Position numbers and translations under genes: made by a program
NCBI GenBank assembly: GCA_019359245.1
Contig: JAHHHR010000043.1
Coordinates: forward strand, 1-64,000
Length of the DNA stretch: 64,000 bases
Direction of reading: 5' to 3'
DNA from: Nostoc desertorum CM1-VF14
GTDB taxonomy: Bacteria > Cyanobacteriota > Cyanobacteriia > Cyanobacteriales > Nostocaceae
Part shown: piece by piece, positions 1 through 8,607 of the stretch
Layout of the letters: every line of letters starts with the position of its first letter
Numbering within the stretch: the first letter of the stretch is position 1
Notes under the pieces: generated by a model
What the model was told of the DNA's origin: nothing
Seen by the model: the letters and a program-made list of their open reading frames with translations, nothing else
Databases searched by the model: none

Positions 1-1110
1 ATGTCTTGTACTTGTTGCGGATAGCCATTTTGGTCTATTCTCCACAGTTCTGTGCCACTGTAACCATTGTTGGCAGTAAAGTAGAGGATATTACCTAGTA
101 GGGTGAAATTGCTGGGATTAGAGGAAGTACTACCGGGATTAATGTTGAGGTTGATGGGGTTGCCACTGTTAGGGTCAATCGTCCACAGTTCTGTGCCATT
201 CATCCCCTCCGATGCTGTGAAGTAAAGCCGATTGCCTAGTACTGTGATGTTGCTGGGATTGGACACACCACCAGGAACACTTAAGTTTTTTGGATAGCCG
301 TTTTGGTCTATTTTCCACAACTGGCTGACATTGTAATTATCTGTGGCAACAAAGTAGAGAATGTTATTTACGACTGTGAAGTTGCGGGGATTAGAGGAGG
401 CACTACCAGGATTGATGTCTTGTACTTGTTGCGGATAGCCATTTTGGTCTATTCTCCACAGTTCTGTGCCACTGTAACCATTGTTGGCAGTAAAGTAGAG
501 GATATTACCTAGTAGGGTGAAATTGCTGGGATTAGAGGAAGCACTACCGGGATTGATGTCTTGTACTTGTTGCGGATAGCCATTTTGGTCTATTCTCCAC
601 AATTCTGTGCCACTGTAACCATTGTTGGCAGTAAAGTAGAGGGTATTACCTAGTAGGGTGAAATTGCTGGGATTAGAGGAAGCACTACCGGGATTAATGT
701 TGAGGTTGATGGGGTTGCCACTGTTGGGGTCAATCGTCCACAGTTCTGTGCCATTCATCCCCTCCGATGCTGTGAAGTAAAGCCGATTGCCTAGTACTGT
801 GATGTTGCTGGGATTGGACACACCACCAGGAACACTTAAGTTTTTTGGATAGCCGTTTTGGTCTATTTTCCACAACTGGCTGACATTGTAATTATCTGTG
901 GCAACAAAGTAGAGAATGTTATTTACGACTGTGAAGTTGCGGGGATTAGAGGAGGCACTACCAGGATTGATGTCTTGTACTTGTTGCGGATAGCCATTTT
1001 GGTCTATTCTCCACAATTCTGTGCCATTGTAACCATTGTTGGCAGTAAAGTAGAGGGTATTACCTAGTAGGGTGAAATTGCTGGGATTAGAGGAAGCACT
1101 ACCGGGATTG
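1..1110 (-). repeat. Nested tandem repeat: two near-identical 555-bp blocks
   Basis: Positions 1-555 and 556-1110 are near-identical copies (only a few differences in the first 140 bases compared). Each block holds four ELWxxD units of 138 or 141 bp. 555 is divisible by three, so the duplication keeps the frame. The units continue at lower identity to about 1380. Confidence 0.9.
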
Positions 1111-1931
1111 ATGTCTTGTACTTGTTGCGGATAGCCATTTTGGTCTATTCTCCACAGTTCTGTGCCACTGTAACCATTGTTGGCAGTAAAGTAGAGGATA
1201 TTACCTAGTAGGGTGAAATTGCTGGGATTAGACGAAGCACTACCGGGATTGATGTCTGCGACTAGTACTGGATTGCCAGTGTTGGGATCAATTCTCCACA
1301 GTTCTGTGCCATTGATATTGTCGTAGCTGGTAAAATAACTGGTATTGCCCACCACTATAGGGTTAGACTGTTGAAACACTGTAGAATAACTTTCCATCAC
1401 AGATGGAAGAAATGCTGGACAAAATTCTACTGCTCCTAAATTTTTATCTAGTTCCCAGTTTCCATTAAGTGCTGCATTTCCAATTGGTGTTGTGGATGCA
1501 GCAATCGCTGCATCTGTAAAGTAGTGAAGTTTTGTAAGGAATTCCTCTCCTGCATCACCCATGGCCACATTACAACCATAAAGTAACAGGGATGGAGTGA
1601 ACCAAGCCTTCAGGTGTTCGGAGTAGCGAGCCAGAGTGCTAAGACTCAGTTCCGTGTTTCCCAGATAAAGAGTTCCTGGCGCACCGTGAGAAACTATGTG
1701 AACGCTAGTGAAGCGAACTTGTCCTTGTAAAGCTGCGGTGATTTGCTCAACACCATCCTGCTGGGAAGTGAGGACAATTACTTCTGCTTGTGGTATTACA
1801 CCTTTAACTAGTTGTTGGTAATTCTCTACAGCAGAATCAATGAAGACAATAATATGGTTAGAATCGACACGCAAATGTTGATTATCCATTTCAGTTTTTA
1901 TGCTCGATATTGGTGTATTAAAGCCGTTCAT
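1..1931 (-). CDS. DUF4347 / ELWxxD-repeat surface protein, 5' part (runs off left edge)
   Basis: An uninterrupted minus-strand frame runs from an ATG at 1931 to the window edge, so the C-terminus is missing. The first ~190 residues read as a DUF4347 domain (VFIDSAVENY, then HIVSHGAPGTLYLG and LLLYGCNVAMG), known at the N-terminus of very large cyanobacterial secreted or adhesin-like proteins. From about residue 190 on, the protein is tandem ~46-47-residue units with the core GTELWRID and LYFTANN, a hyalin/beta-propeller-like repeat; about ten units are visible. No Sec signal peptide is apparent; DUF4347 proteins usually lack one and are often linked to type I secretion (family knowledge). An internal ATG at 1889 (MDNQHLRVDS) is an alternative start; neither has a convincing Shine-Dalgarno. 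I checked the reading frame at several repeats between 35 and 1289 and it stays constant. Confidence 0.85.
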   Translation of the reverse strand, partial: MNGFNTPISSIKTEMDNQHLRVDSNHIIVFIDSAVENYQQLVKGVIPQAEVIVLTSQQDGVEQITAALQGQVRFTSVHIVSHGAPGTLYLGNTELSLSTLARYSEHLKAWFTPSLLLYGCNVAMGDAGEEFLTKLHYFTDAAIAASTTPIGNAALNGNWELDKNLGAVEFCPAFLPSVMESYSTVFQQSNPIVVGNTSYFTSYDNINGTELWRIDPNTGNPVLVADINPGSASSNPSNFTLLGNILYFTANNGYSGTELWRIDQNGYPQQVQDINPGSASSNPSNFTLLGNTLYFTANNGYNGTELWRIDQNGYPQQVQDINPGSASSNPRNFTVVNNILYFVATDNYNVSQLWKIDQNGYPKNLSVPGGVSNPSNITVLGNRLYFTASEGMNGTELWTIDPNSGNPINLNINPGSASSNPSNFTLLGNTLYFTANNGYSGTELWRIDQNGYPQQVQDINPGSASSNPSNFTLLGNILYFTANNGYSGTELWRIDQNGYPQQVQDINPGSASSNPRNFTVVNNILYFVATDNYNVSQLWKIDQNGYPKNLSVPGGVSNPSNITVLGNRLYFTASEGMNGTELWTIDPNSGNPINLNINPGSTSSNPSNFTLLGNILYFTANNGYSGTELWRIDQNGYPQQVQD

Positions 1932-2009
1932 CAAATGATTTTTTTGACTCTGAGGCAGCAGAATAATGCGAATCAGAATAGACTACATAGCAGTCTTATT
2001 CATTTTTAA

Positions 2010-2583
2010 AAGATGCTTGTAATCCTTACTCAAATTATGATAATAATCATATTTTGTAAGTAGGATCATCATAAGAATGACTAAAGCAGTAACTTTAACA
2101 AGGCAAATGTTTCAAGAATATTTTGACGACAAGAGTTTTATATAGCCTGAATTGTTATACCTTGATAACCATTTTTGTTAATTTACTAGTCTTAAGTCAT
2201 CTGGATAATTACTGAAATATTGTTTAAAGGAATTATAAAAAGCATAAGGCAGCTAGTAGGAGAAATTCAGATGAGGCACAACCGAGCAATATCACACTTA
2301 CTTCAAAAGCTTATAAATCAACCTTTTTAGCTTTGGAATAAATTTTTTCTTATATTTTATGCAATGGTTAATATTTATATAAGTAATTATACTTGTCTAT
2401 GCTTTTACTTATAAAACTATACAGTGACTTTTGATTTGTCGCTGTGCCAAATTAAATTAATGTCATCGAGGTTGTGAAGCTTGAACTATCTAGCGTTTAG
2501 CTTAAAAGCAGTGCAGGGGACTTACAAGCTGTGTCAACACAAATTGTTGCAAGACGTGCAGTGGGTAAGGCTTAACTTGATGA
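2010..2583. other. AT-rich intergenic stretch, no gene seen
   Basis: This stretch holds many short A/T tracts and stops in all frames. It separates the start of the leftward repeat gene from the rightward DUF1877 remnant, so any promoter for the repeat gene should lie in its left part. I see no RNA gene or clear terminator. Confidence 0.5.
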
Positions 2584-2883
2584 CACGAATTTGTCTCAAC
2601 GCCATTTAATTTGTTACTGTACAACATCGGTTATGAAACGGGTTATGGCCCTATCCGTTATATATTACCAGGTGATGAAGTTGGACAAATTCTTGATGGA
2701 TTATTAGAATTTTCACCAGAGAGTTTCCAGAATTGTTTCATCCGAGAATCACAGAAATCAGAACCAATACCCTGGATTGACTGGTCTGAAGAAGAAGTCT
2801 TGGATTGAATGACAGATTACTACAATGAAATTGTTGATTATTACCAAAATACTGTCAGGTACCAGAAGGCTCTACTACTTTAA
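2584..2883 (+). pseudogene. DUF1877 (YfbM-like) protein remnant
   Basis: The frame reads TPFNLLLYNIG, then GYGPIRYILPGDEVGQILDG, then SPESFQN and PWIDWSEEEVLD, and stops at TGA (2806-2808). This matches the second half of the DUF1877 family as I remember it (hallmarks: GYGPAR, a helix after xPEEV, and a W/D-rich stretch before the C-terminal helices). Translation past the TGA gives MTDYYNEIVDYYQ, which fits the family's last helices, up to TAA at 2881; the TGA may be a mutated TGG. The N-terminal half is missing, since an in-frame TGA lies at 2581. Function of the family is unknown. A short expressed fragment starting from TTG 2611 is possible but unlikely. Confidence 0.55.
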
Positions 2884-2912
2884 CTTACGTAACTTTTGTA
2901 ATGCTTTGATAA

Positions 2913-3005
2913 TCAACTGCTGCGGTTGAAAAATACAGCAGCGACAATAATCAAACCTAAAAGTGCTAAAGGAACCCAAAGATTAGGGACATCTGATAAG
3001 CTCAT
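2913..3005 (-). CDS. 30-residue single-span membrane peptide
   Basis: ATG at 3005 to TGA at 2913 encodes 30 residues: a short polar start (MSLSDVPN), one hydrophobic helix (LWVPLALLGLIIVAAVFF) and a NRSS tail. It lies 22 bp after the transaldolase stop on the same strand, so it is probably co-transcribed. Size and topology resemble small photosynthetic-complex subunits (PetN, PetL, PsbM, Psb30, NdhP classes), but the sequence does not match any of those I remember, so I assign no function. No clear Shine-Dalgarno is present. It could be chance; the clean helix and gene-end position argue for a real gene. Confidence 0.5.
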   Translation of the reverse strand: MSLSDVPNLWVPLALLGLIIVAAVFFNRSS

Positions 3006-3027
3006 ATTTAAAATTACGAATTAGGAA

Positions 3028-3669
3028 TTACAAATTATTTAAACCAATGCCTCCTTTTGCGAATTCTTCAACAGTTCTCTGTGAGAATTCGTGAGTTGCG
3101 ATCGCTTGCAACATTGCCAATGGTAAAGTTAAATGATCCGCCCCGGCTTGCAATGAGGCGGCTGCTTCTTCGGGAGATTTGATACTAGCTGCCAAGATTT
3201 CCGTATCACTGCCTTTGAGTACGCTAGCCATATCCCGCACCAAAGCAATACCATCACCTAACAACCGCGTAGCTCGATTTACATAAGCTATAGCAATTTT
3301 AGCTCCTGCTTCCCGTGCTACTGCTGCCTGTGCTGCACTGTAAATTGCTGTCACTGAACAGGTAATTTCTGGTGATAGACTCGCAACCACTTCAAAACCT
3401 AACGGTGTTGCAGGAATCTTCAAAATTGTTTGTGAACCAATAATCTCGAAAGCTTTTCTACCTTCAGCTAACATCCCAGCTTTATCAGATGCCACGAGTT
3501 GATAGTATAACGGGCCATTCGTCAAGGCAACCAATTTTTTGAGCGTGGTTTCTGGTGGCGTATCGCTTTGAGACAACAGCGTGGGATTTGTGGTAATGCC
3601 TTTCACCCATCCCCAAAGCTTAATAACTTCAGCTTCAGATGCGATCGCTGAGTCTAGATAAATTGCCAT
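3028..3669 (-). CDS. Transaldolase / fructose-6-phosphate aldolase family (TalC-FSA type)
   Basis: This 213-residue protein has the length of the short FSA/TalC transaldolase subfamily, which moves a dihydroxyacetone unit between sugar phosphates in the cytosol. Landmarks are the N-terminal YLDSAIASE, GITTNPTLL near 24-32, and the Schiff-base lysine K84 in TILKIPATPLG. The start ATG is preceded by GGGAGAAATT, a good ribosome site. It stands apart from the aquaporin (opposite strand) and is followed by the 30-residue membrane peptide. FSA and TalC activities cannot be separated by eye. Confidence 0.88.
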   Translation of the reverse strand: MAIYLDSAIASEAEVIKLWGWVKGITTNPTLLSQSDTPPETTLKKLVALTNGPLYYQLVASDKAGMLAEGRKAFEIIGSQTILKIPATPLGFEVVASLSPEITCSVTAIYSAAQAAVAREAGAKIAIAYVNRATRLLGDGIALVRDMASVLKGSDTEILAASIKSPEEAAASLQAGADHLTLPLAMLQAIATHEFSQRTVEEFAKGGIGLNNL

Positions 3670-3904
3670 AATTTCTCCCGATCAATTCCCCGATATTAAT
3701 CTACAATAGCTGCACATGAGTTGTGACAAGTTACAGCAGTTTTCAATTGGATAAATTTAATTTCTGATCAAGTTTTTCAATCAGGCAACCAACAGTATAT
3801 CGTTACGTTTTATACTTAATAATCAAGAAGCGAGTATTTATCTTAGTGTTATTCGGCTAATGTGTACAAGTATCAATTACGTGTAGCCAGTTATAGCATT
3901 TCTC

Positions 3905-4603
3905 ATGAATCGTTACTCGTTAGCCAAACGATGTTTTGCAGAAGCTCTAGGTACAGCTTGGTTGGTTCTGATGGGCGTGGGTACTGCGGTTATTTCTGGT
4001 ACAGTACCTTGGGTTGGAGTTACTGGGGTGGCGATCGCTTTTGGCTTAAGTTTGTTGACTGCTGCTTATACTTTTGGGTCGATCAGTGGATGTCACATCA
4101 ACCCCGCCGTCACAATTGGTTTTTGGGTAGCCAAGCAATTTTCTTTCCGAGATGTTTTGCCATATATAGGAAGTCAGGTTCTCGGCGGAATTTGGGGAAC
4201 TACTATCCTATTTTTGATTTGCATGGGCAAGCCTGGGTTTACAACAGCCGACTTTGGTTCTAATGGGGTGGGAATTCACTCCCCTGGTAACTATAGCTGG
4301 TGGGCTTGTGCATTAGCCGAATTCATTGTTACCTGTGGCTTTGTGCTGTTGATCTTGAGCGTCACATCTTCTCCCGTTTTCAAGCAGTCTGCACCCATCC
4401 CCATAGGTTTAGGGCTTACCTTGGCGCATCTTATCCTGATTCCGGTGACAAATGCTAGCGTTAATCCCGTGCGATCGCTAGCCACAGCTGTCTTTACTCG
4501 TGATTGGGCATTGGCTGACCTTTGGATTTTTATCGTGTTTCCAATTTTAGGTGGAGTTTTGGCGGGTATGGTTGCCCGATGGCTGCAAGAACCAGACATT
4601 TAA
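3905..4603 (+). CDS. aqpZ: AqpZ-like aquaporin
   Basis: This 232-residue, six-helix MIP channel has the first pore motif INPAVT (N66-P67-A68) and a second half-helix reading VNPVRS (N187-P188-V189-R190). The ar/R selectivity filter His of water-selective AqpZ is conserved (H175 in LAHLILIPVTN). The second NPA is therefore NPV, a conservative but non-canonical change next to the pore arginine. It is likely a plasma-membrane water channel for osmotic adjustment. The start at 3905 matches the family N-terminus; no strong ribosome site is seen. Confidence 0.9.
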   Translation: MNRYSLAKRCFAEALGTAWLVLMGVGTAVISGTVPWVGVTGVAIAFGLSLLTAAYTFGSISGCHINPAVTIGFWVAKQFSFRDVLPYIGSQVLGGIWGTTILFLICMGKPGFTTADFGSNGVGIHSPGNYSWWACALAEFIVTCGFVLLILSVTSSPVFKQSAPIPIGLGLTLAHLILIPVTNASVNPVRSLATAVFTRDWALADLWIFIVFPILGGVLAGMVARWLQEPDI

Positions 4604-4770
4604 TACTACTCATAACTTTATGAAGCAGTGACGGCGGATTACTCGAACATAGAATCATGGGTATATCGATGTACATAATATAAGTTGTCGTGCATCGCCA
4701 CACGGAGGTATTTCGATGTGGCTTTCAAGTGATAATCTTCTTATACAGCAGCCTATACGGAGAAATTAAT

Positions 4771-7296
4771 ATGACATCTCCAGAAACGGTTACATGGCTA
4801 CAAGAACGCAGTACTTTAGGAATTCTCTCATCTGAGGTGTTAAATGCGATCGCACAAGTAATTGAAGAACAAGTGGTGAGTGCCAAAACTGACTTAGTTA
4901 GCGAAGGCACTCCTCCAGAAGCCCTTTATATTCTTGTAGAAGGTCAACTTGAAAGCAATAGCACCAATCAAACCAACCCAGCCTTAGCTTGTGGATTCCT
5001 CCCCGGAGCAGTGATTGAACTCAAAGAATTGCTGTTGGATGAATTAACTCCGTTTACAATTACTACGGTGACAGATTGTCATTTGTGGGTTGTGCCTGGT
5101 GATAAATTCCGTGAATTAGCCACCCAATATCCCGAAATTGCTCAGGCTTTTTCGCGTCAATTGGCTCAAGAATTAGCTCAGGTAACATCTGCACTTGGCT
5201 ATGAACAAGAACGTTCTGTAGCTTTGCGACCATATTTAGTCACCAAAGCCCAACGCGGAATTGTCGGTACAAGTCGCTATGCTATAAGGCTACGTGAGCA
5301 AATTCGTTTATCGGCTGCTGACCGCAAATCAGTGGATATCTTCGGAGAACCAGGGTTAGAAAAAGACAATATAGCAGCTCTTATCCACTTTGGTTCTCCA
5401 AAACGACGAGAACCAATTATTAAAGTAAATTGTGGTATTCTGCAAACTAGCGGTGCAGATTTATTCGGTCGCGCTGGCGGTAAACCAGGATTGTTGGAAT
5501 GGTTGGGAGAAGGTACTTTAGTTCTCAACAACATCCAAGAATTGCCCGAAGAACTATTACCTGCCGTGACGCAGTTGCTCAAAACTGGCACATATACCCC
5601 CGTCAGTCGTGCAGGAGAAGCAGCAACTGAACCTCGTCCCAGTAAAGCCAGAATTTTGATTGTTTCAGAAAAAACTCAGTCGACAATTGAACGCTGTATC
5701 GGTCACATTATTAAAGTCCCACCGCTACGGGTGCGGAAAGCTGATATTCAGGCACAGGTAGAATATTATACTAGTCTTTACATTCGGGCTAGAGGCATTC
5801 CTAAACCGCACATCACCCCAGAAGCTTTACGTCGTCTCCAGTCTTATGATTTTCCTGGCAATCTCAAGGAATTAAAAAATCTGGTAGAAAGAGCGATCGT
5901 GCAAGCGGAGGGTGCTAATGAATTAACAGAAGAAATTTTTTGGCCAGCCGAAACGAAGAAAAAACGATTTCGGGTGAATCTGTTAAATGCGTATCCTGGT
6001 TTGCGGCGGTTTTTGCGTAGTCCCTGGTGGCCTGATCGCATTAACTATGGTTTTACTGCAACGGCTTTTGCCATCATCGTTGCAGTATTATTTATTGGAC
6101 CACAAACCCGCGATCGCAATTTCGTATTAAATCTATTTTGGGCTTGGTGGTGGCCCTTCTTCCTATTTCTCTTTCCCTTTTTGGGACGTATCTGGTGTTC
6201 TGTTTGTCCCTTCATGATTTACGGGGAAATTACCCAAAAGTTATCTCTCTGGCTGTGGCCTCGACAACTCAAGCGTTGGCCTAGACAGCAAGCTGAAAAA
6301 TGGGGTGGATGGTTCATGTTTGGTTTGTTCTCCCTAATTTTCTTATGGGAAGAACTCTGGCATTTAGAAAATACTGCCTACCTCAGCGCTTGTTTGCTAC
6401 TGTTAATTACTGCTGGGGCGATGATTTTCTCTGCTCTTTTTGAGCGGCGATTTTGGTGTAGATATCTCTGTCCCATCGGCGGGATGAATGGTTTATTTGC
6501 CAAACTCTCAATGACGGAACTCCGCGCCCAGCAAGGGATTTGTTCTGCAAGTTGCACTACGTATCAGTGCTATAAAGGTGGGCCACAAAAAGGCGAAGGG
6601 ATGGAAACTAATGGATGTCCTTTATATTCCCACCCAGCGCAGTTAGAAGATAACAGAGATTGCGTACTATGCATGACTTGCCTTAAAGCCTGTCCCCATC
6701 GTTCCGTTGAGTTTAACTTGCGTCCCCCTGGTATTGAACTGTGGACAACTCATGTACCCCGCACCTATGAAGTAGCATTATTGTTTTTGCTGTTGGGTGG
6801 GATATATCTGCATCGCTTGCCAGAATTGCAATCTTGGTTGGGGCTAGAACTGGATTTAACTCAGTTTTGGCAGCATTTGGGATTATCGCTGCTAGTGTTA
6901 ATTATCCCAGCGATTTTTGCGTTTGCGGCTTATGGCTTGCTGCAACTGTTCAACTTTAACCGTAAGTCTCGCTCATTTGTAGAACTTGCCTATGGCTACC
7001 TACCATTGGTGTTAGGGGGAAACTTGGCTCACTATCTGCGTTTGGGCTTAGGCGAAGGTGGGCGGATTTTACCCGTAACCTTTGCTACTCTTGGTCTGAG
7101 TGGTGAACAATTGCCAATATTAGTTGCTCATCCGGCTGTGATTGCCTTTTTGCAAGGTGCAACGATAATTCTTTCGGTGTTACTGACTGTATTATTAACG
7201 CAAAAAATTGCCAAACAACCACTTAGATCGGTCATTTGGCAACACGTAGCAGCGATCGGGTTGGGAGTTAGTATGTGGGCGATTATCGTGTTTTGA
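4771..7296 (+). CDS. cNMP-binding / degenerate sigma-54-type AAA+ / NapH-like Fe-S membrane fusion
   Basis: The start is set at ATG 4771 because GGAGAAATTAAT precedes it, giving 841 residues. Three parts follow in order. Residues ~10-150 form a cyclic-nucleotide-binding/Crp-like beta-barrel. Residues ~160-395 look like a sigma-54-interaction AAA+ domain, but the Walker A reads GEPGLEKD (192-199) instead of GETGTGKE and no GAFTGA loop is present, so ATPase and sigma-54 contact are probably lost. From ~415 on there are several membrane helices with NapH/CcoG-like cysteines: CSVC (476-479), CRYLCP (563-568), CSASCTTYQC, and a 4Fe-4S motif CxxCxxCxxxCP (631-642). Cyanobacteria are not known to use sigma-54 (established knowledge). 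A membrane redox sensor or electron carrier gated by a small ligand is inferred, not shown. It appears monocistronic. Confidence 0.75.
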   Translation: MTSPETVTWLQERSTLGILSSEVLNAIAQVIEEQVVSAKTDLVSEGTPPEALYILVEGQLESNSTNQTNPALACGFLPGAVIELKELLLDELTPFTITTVTDCHLWVVPGDKFRELATQYPEIAQAFSRQLAQELAQVTSALGYEQERSVALRPYLVTKAQRGIVGTSRYAIRLREQIRLSAADRKSVDIFGEPGLEKDNIAALIHFGSPKRREPIIKVNCGILQTSGADLFGRAGGKPGLLEWLGEGTLVLNNIQELPEELLPAVTQLLKTGTYTPVSRAGEAATEPRPSKARILIVSEKTQSTIERCIGHIIKVPPLRVRKADIQAQVEYYTSLYIRARGIPKPHITPEALRRLQSYDFPGNLKELKNLVERAIVQAEGANELTEEIFWPAETKKKRFRVNLLNAYPGLRRFLRSPWWPDRINYGFTATAFAIIVAVLFIGPQTRDRNFVLNLFWAWWWPFFLFLFPFLGRIWCSVCPFMIYGEITQKLSLWLWPRQLKRWPRQQAEKWGGWFMFGLFSLIFLWEELWHLENTAYLSACLLLLITAGAMIFSALFERRFWCRYLCPIGGMNGLFAKLSMTELRAQQGICSASCTTYQCYKGGPQKGEGMETNGCPLYSHPAQLEDNRDCVLCMTCLKACPHRSVEFNLRPPGIELWTTHVPRTYEVALLFLLLGGIYLHRLPELQSWLGLELDLTQFWQHLGLSLLVLIIPAIFAFAAYGLLQLFNFNRKSRSFVELAYGYLPLVLGGNLAHYLRLGLGEGGRILPVTFATLGLSGEQLPILVAHPAVIAFLQGATIILSVLLTVLLTQKIAKQPLRSVIWQHVAAIGLGVSMWAIIVF

Positions 7297-7320
7297 GCTT
7301 TAATATAGCCTCAGCCCTTA

Positions 7321-7347
7321 ACCCCCTCCTCGCTTGCGGGGTGGGGT
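7321..7347. terminator. GC-rich hairpin after the Fe-S fusion gene
   Basis: An ACCCC...GGGGT stem with inner CGC/GCG pairing sits 25 bp after the stop. There is no T-run, so it may be a dispersed palindrome acting as a weak terminator. Confidence 0.45.
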
Positions 7348-7789
7348 GCAATGACTGTGGAAATTGTAACTAAATTATGCGGACATGATATAACCGAGTT
7401 TGCGATCGCATCGATTTTCGTACCCGCTATTACACCACCAGCCAATAAACCCGTTGGTGTTCTCCTTTCTGGAATGGAGGAAAAAGCAGTTTTAAAGCAA
7501 GCGATCTGCTGTATTTTAGCAGACGCCTTGTAAGTTTAGAAATTTGGTTACAGGTGAATCAAAAAGCGCAGTAGTCAAGGTAAGAAAAGCATACGCCATG
7601 ATTAAGTAAGAAGCTTGACAGTAAACTTTTTATGGTCTGGATAGTTATTTATATCTTCTTGTAGTAGCCATATAAGTATATTTTTAATTAGAATATTAAC
7701 TTCTTCTGGAATTTGGATTTTATAATCTGTAATTACACGTAGAAAAATCAAGTTTAAAACTTTTAATAAAAATTGTAAGCAGCAAACTA
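7348..7789. other. Intergenic stretch without a supported gene
   Basis: It has a short open frame on the plus strand (7351-7533, 60 codons) and one on the minus strand (7877-7602), but neither has a ribosome site, recognisable motifs or family resemblance. One HIP1 site (GCGATCGC) is present. The promoter of the DUF7219-like gene should lie near the right end. Confidence 0.4.
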
Positions 7790-8044
7790 ATGACACAGCA
7801 CAACTCCCAAGACAAAGATAACTTTCTTTACCCTCGTAGCCGATACTACGGTAAATTCCAGCCAGAGACTTTAACATTTAATGCCAACCTCCAAGAATTT
7901 GCTCAAAAAATTAGTTATATCACTTGCTTAGAAACAGGCGGAAAGCTTTCTCCAGAAGAAGCTTACCAGCAAATAAGGATGCTTTGGAAACAGTTGAAGC
8001 ATAGCAAGAAGGAACTGGCTATTGGTAGAGATCAAGAAATTTAA
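7790..8044 (+). CDS. Small conserved cyanobacterial protein, DUF7219-like
   Basis: This is an 84-residue soluble protein. The N-terminal signature FLYPRSRYYGKFQPE and the later LSPEEAYQQIRMLWKQLKHSKKEL match my memory of a small cyanobacteria-specific family (DUF7219) of unknown function. It has no signal peptide or membrane helix, and the C-terminal half is basic and helical. The start ATG 7790 gives the usual short N-terminus. The LSPEEAY...LWK pattern loosely recalls the LTPEEAYFRLKKL tail of the small protein at 43716-43925, so the two may share a helical motif. Confidence 0.7.
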   Translation: MTQHNSQDKDNFLYPRSRYYGKFQPETLTFNANLQEFAQKISYITCLETGGKLSPEEAYQQIRMLWKQLKHSKKELAIGRDQEI

Positions 8045-8607
8045 GCTTTGAATCACGATGTGCGAATTATTCCAAGCAAGTTTTATCTGATTTTATTCTT
8101 ACTAAAGTTATAAAAGGAGGTTAGCCCAGCTTATATCTTCTTGCTAAAAGTTTGTATCCTAGCTCACAATTATATTTAACAATGAGCATTCCTTTTGAAA
8201 GATGTTGCTGCTAACAGCAGCTATTATTGTCCTGATTAATAGTTTTGTTGAGCTGAAATTAGTTTACTAATGTTTAAGTTTCTTAAACAAGTTATTGATT
8301 ACGCCAAGTACGCCTTTCAACACAAAAGCAGGGGAGGGAAGAGGGTTATTGTTTGGTAATTCTCCTCTCCCCCTGCTTTCCTTCACCTATCATTTTTGAC
8401 TTAGTCGAGTACTAGCCCGATAAATACCCAAATTTTAGTGGACAAGAAACTCCACTTTTCTCCACAATTTAAAGGTTAGGGCAACGAAACCAAGTTTCAG
8501 ATGGATTTCTAGACTTATGTGTACACCGTAGTCTTAGAAAAACAGAGGAATTATTGGCGGATTGGGTTAAAAGTGATCTGAACAAATATCAGATGCTACT
8601 TGCGCCC
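8045..8607. other. Intergenic stretch with a long inverted repeat, probable operon end
   Basis: An imperfect inverted repeat joins 8326-8343 (AAGCAGGGGAGGG) to 8364-8379 (CTCTCCCCCTGCTT), about 230 bp after the stop of the leftward SBBP gene. It could end the biosynthetic operon transcript and also the rightward DUF7219 transcript. I see no gene. Confidence 0.4.

Noticed and set aside
303..1067. Two 69-codon plus-strand frames (303-512 and 858-1067) in the left repeat region
   Set aside because: They are shadows of the minus-strand ELWxxD repeats and are alike only because of the 555-bp duplication.
7351..7533. 60-codon plus-strand frame after the Fe-S fusion gene
   Set aside because: It starts next to a palindrome, has no ribosome site and no recognisable motif.
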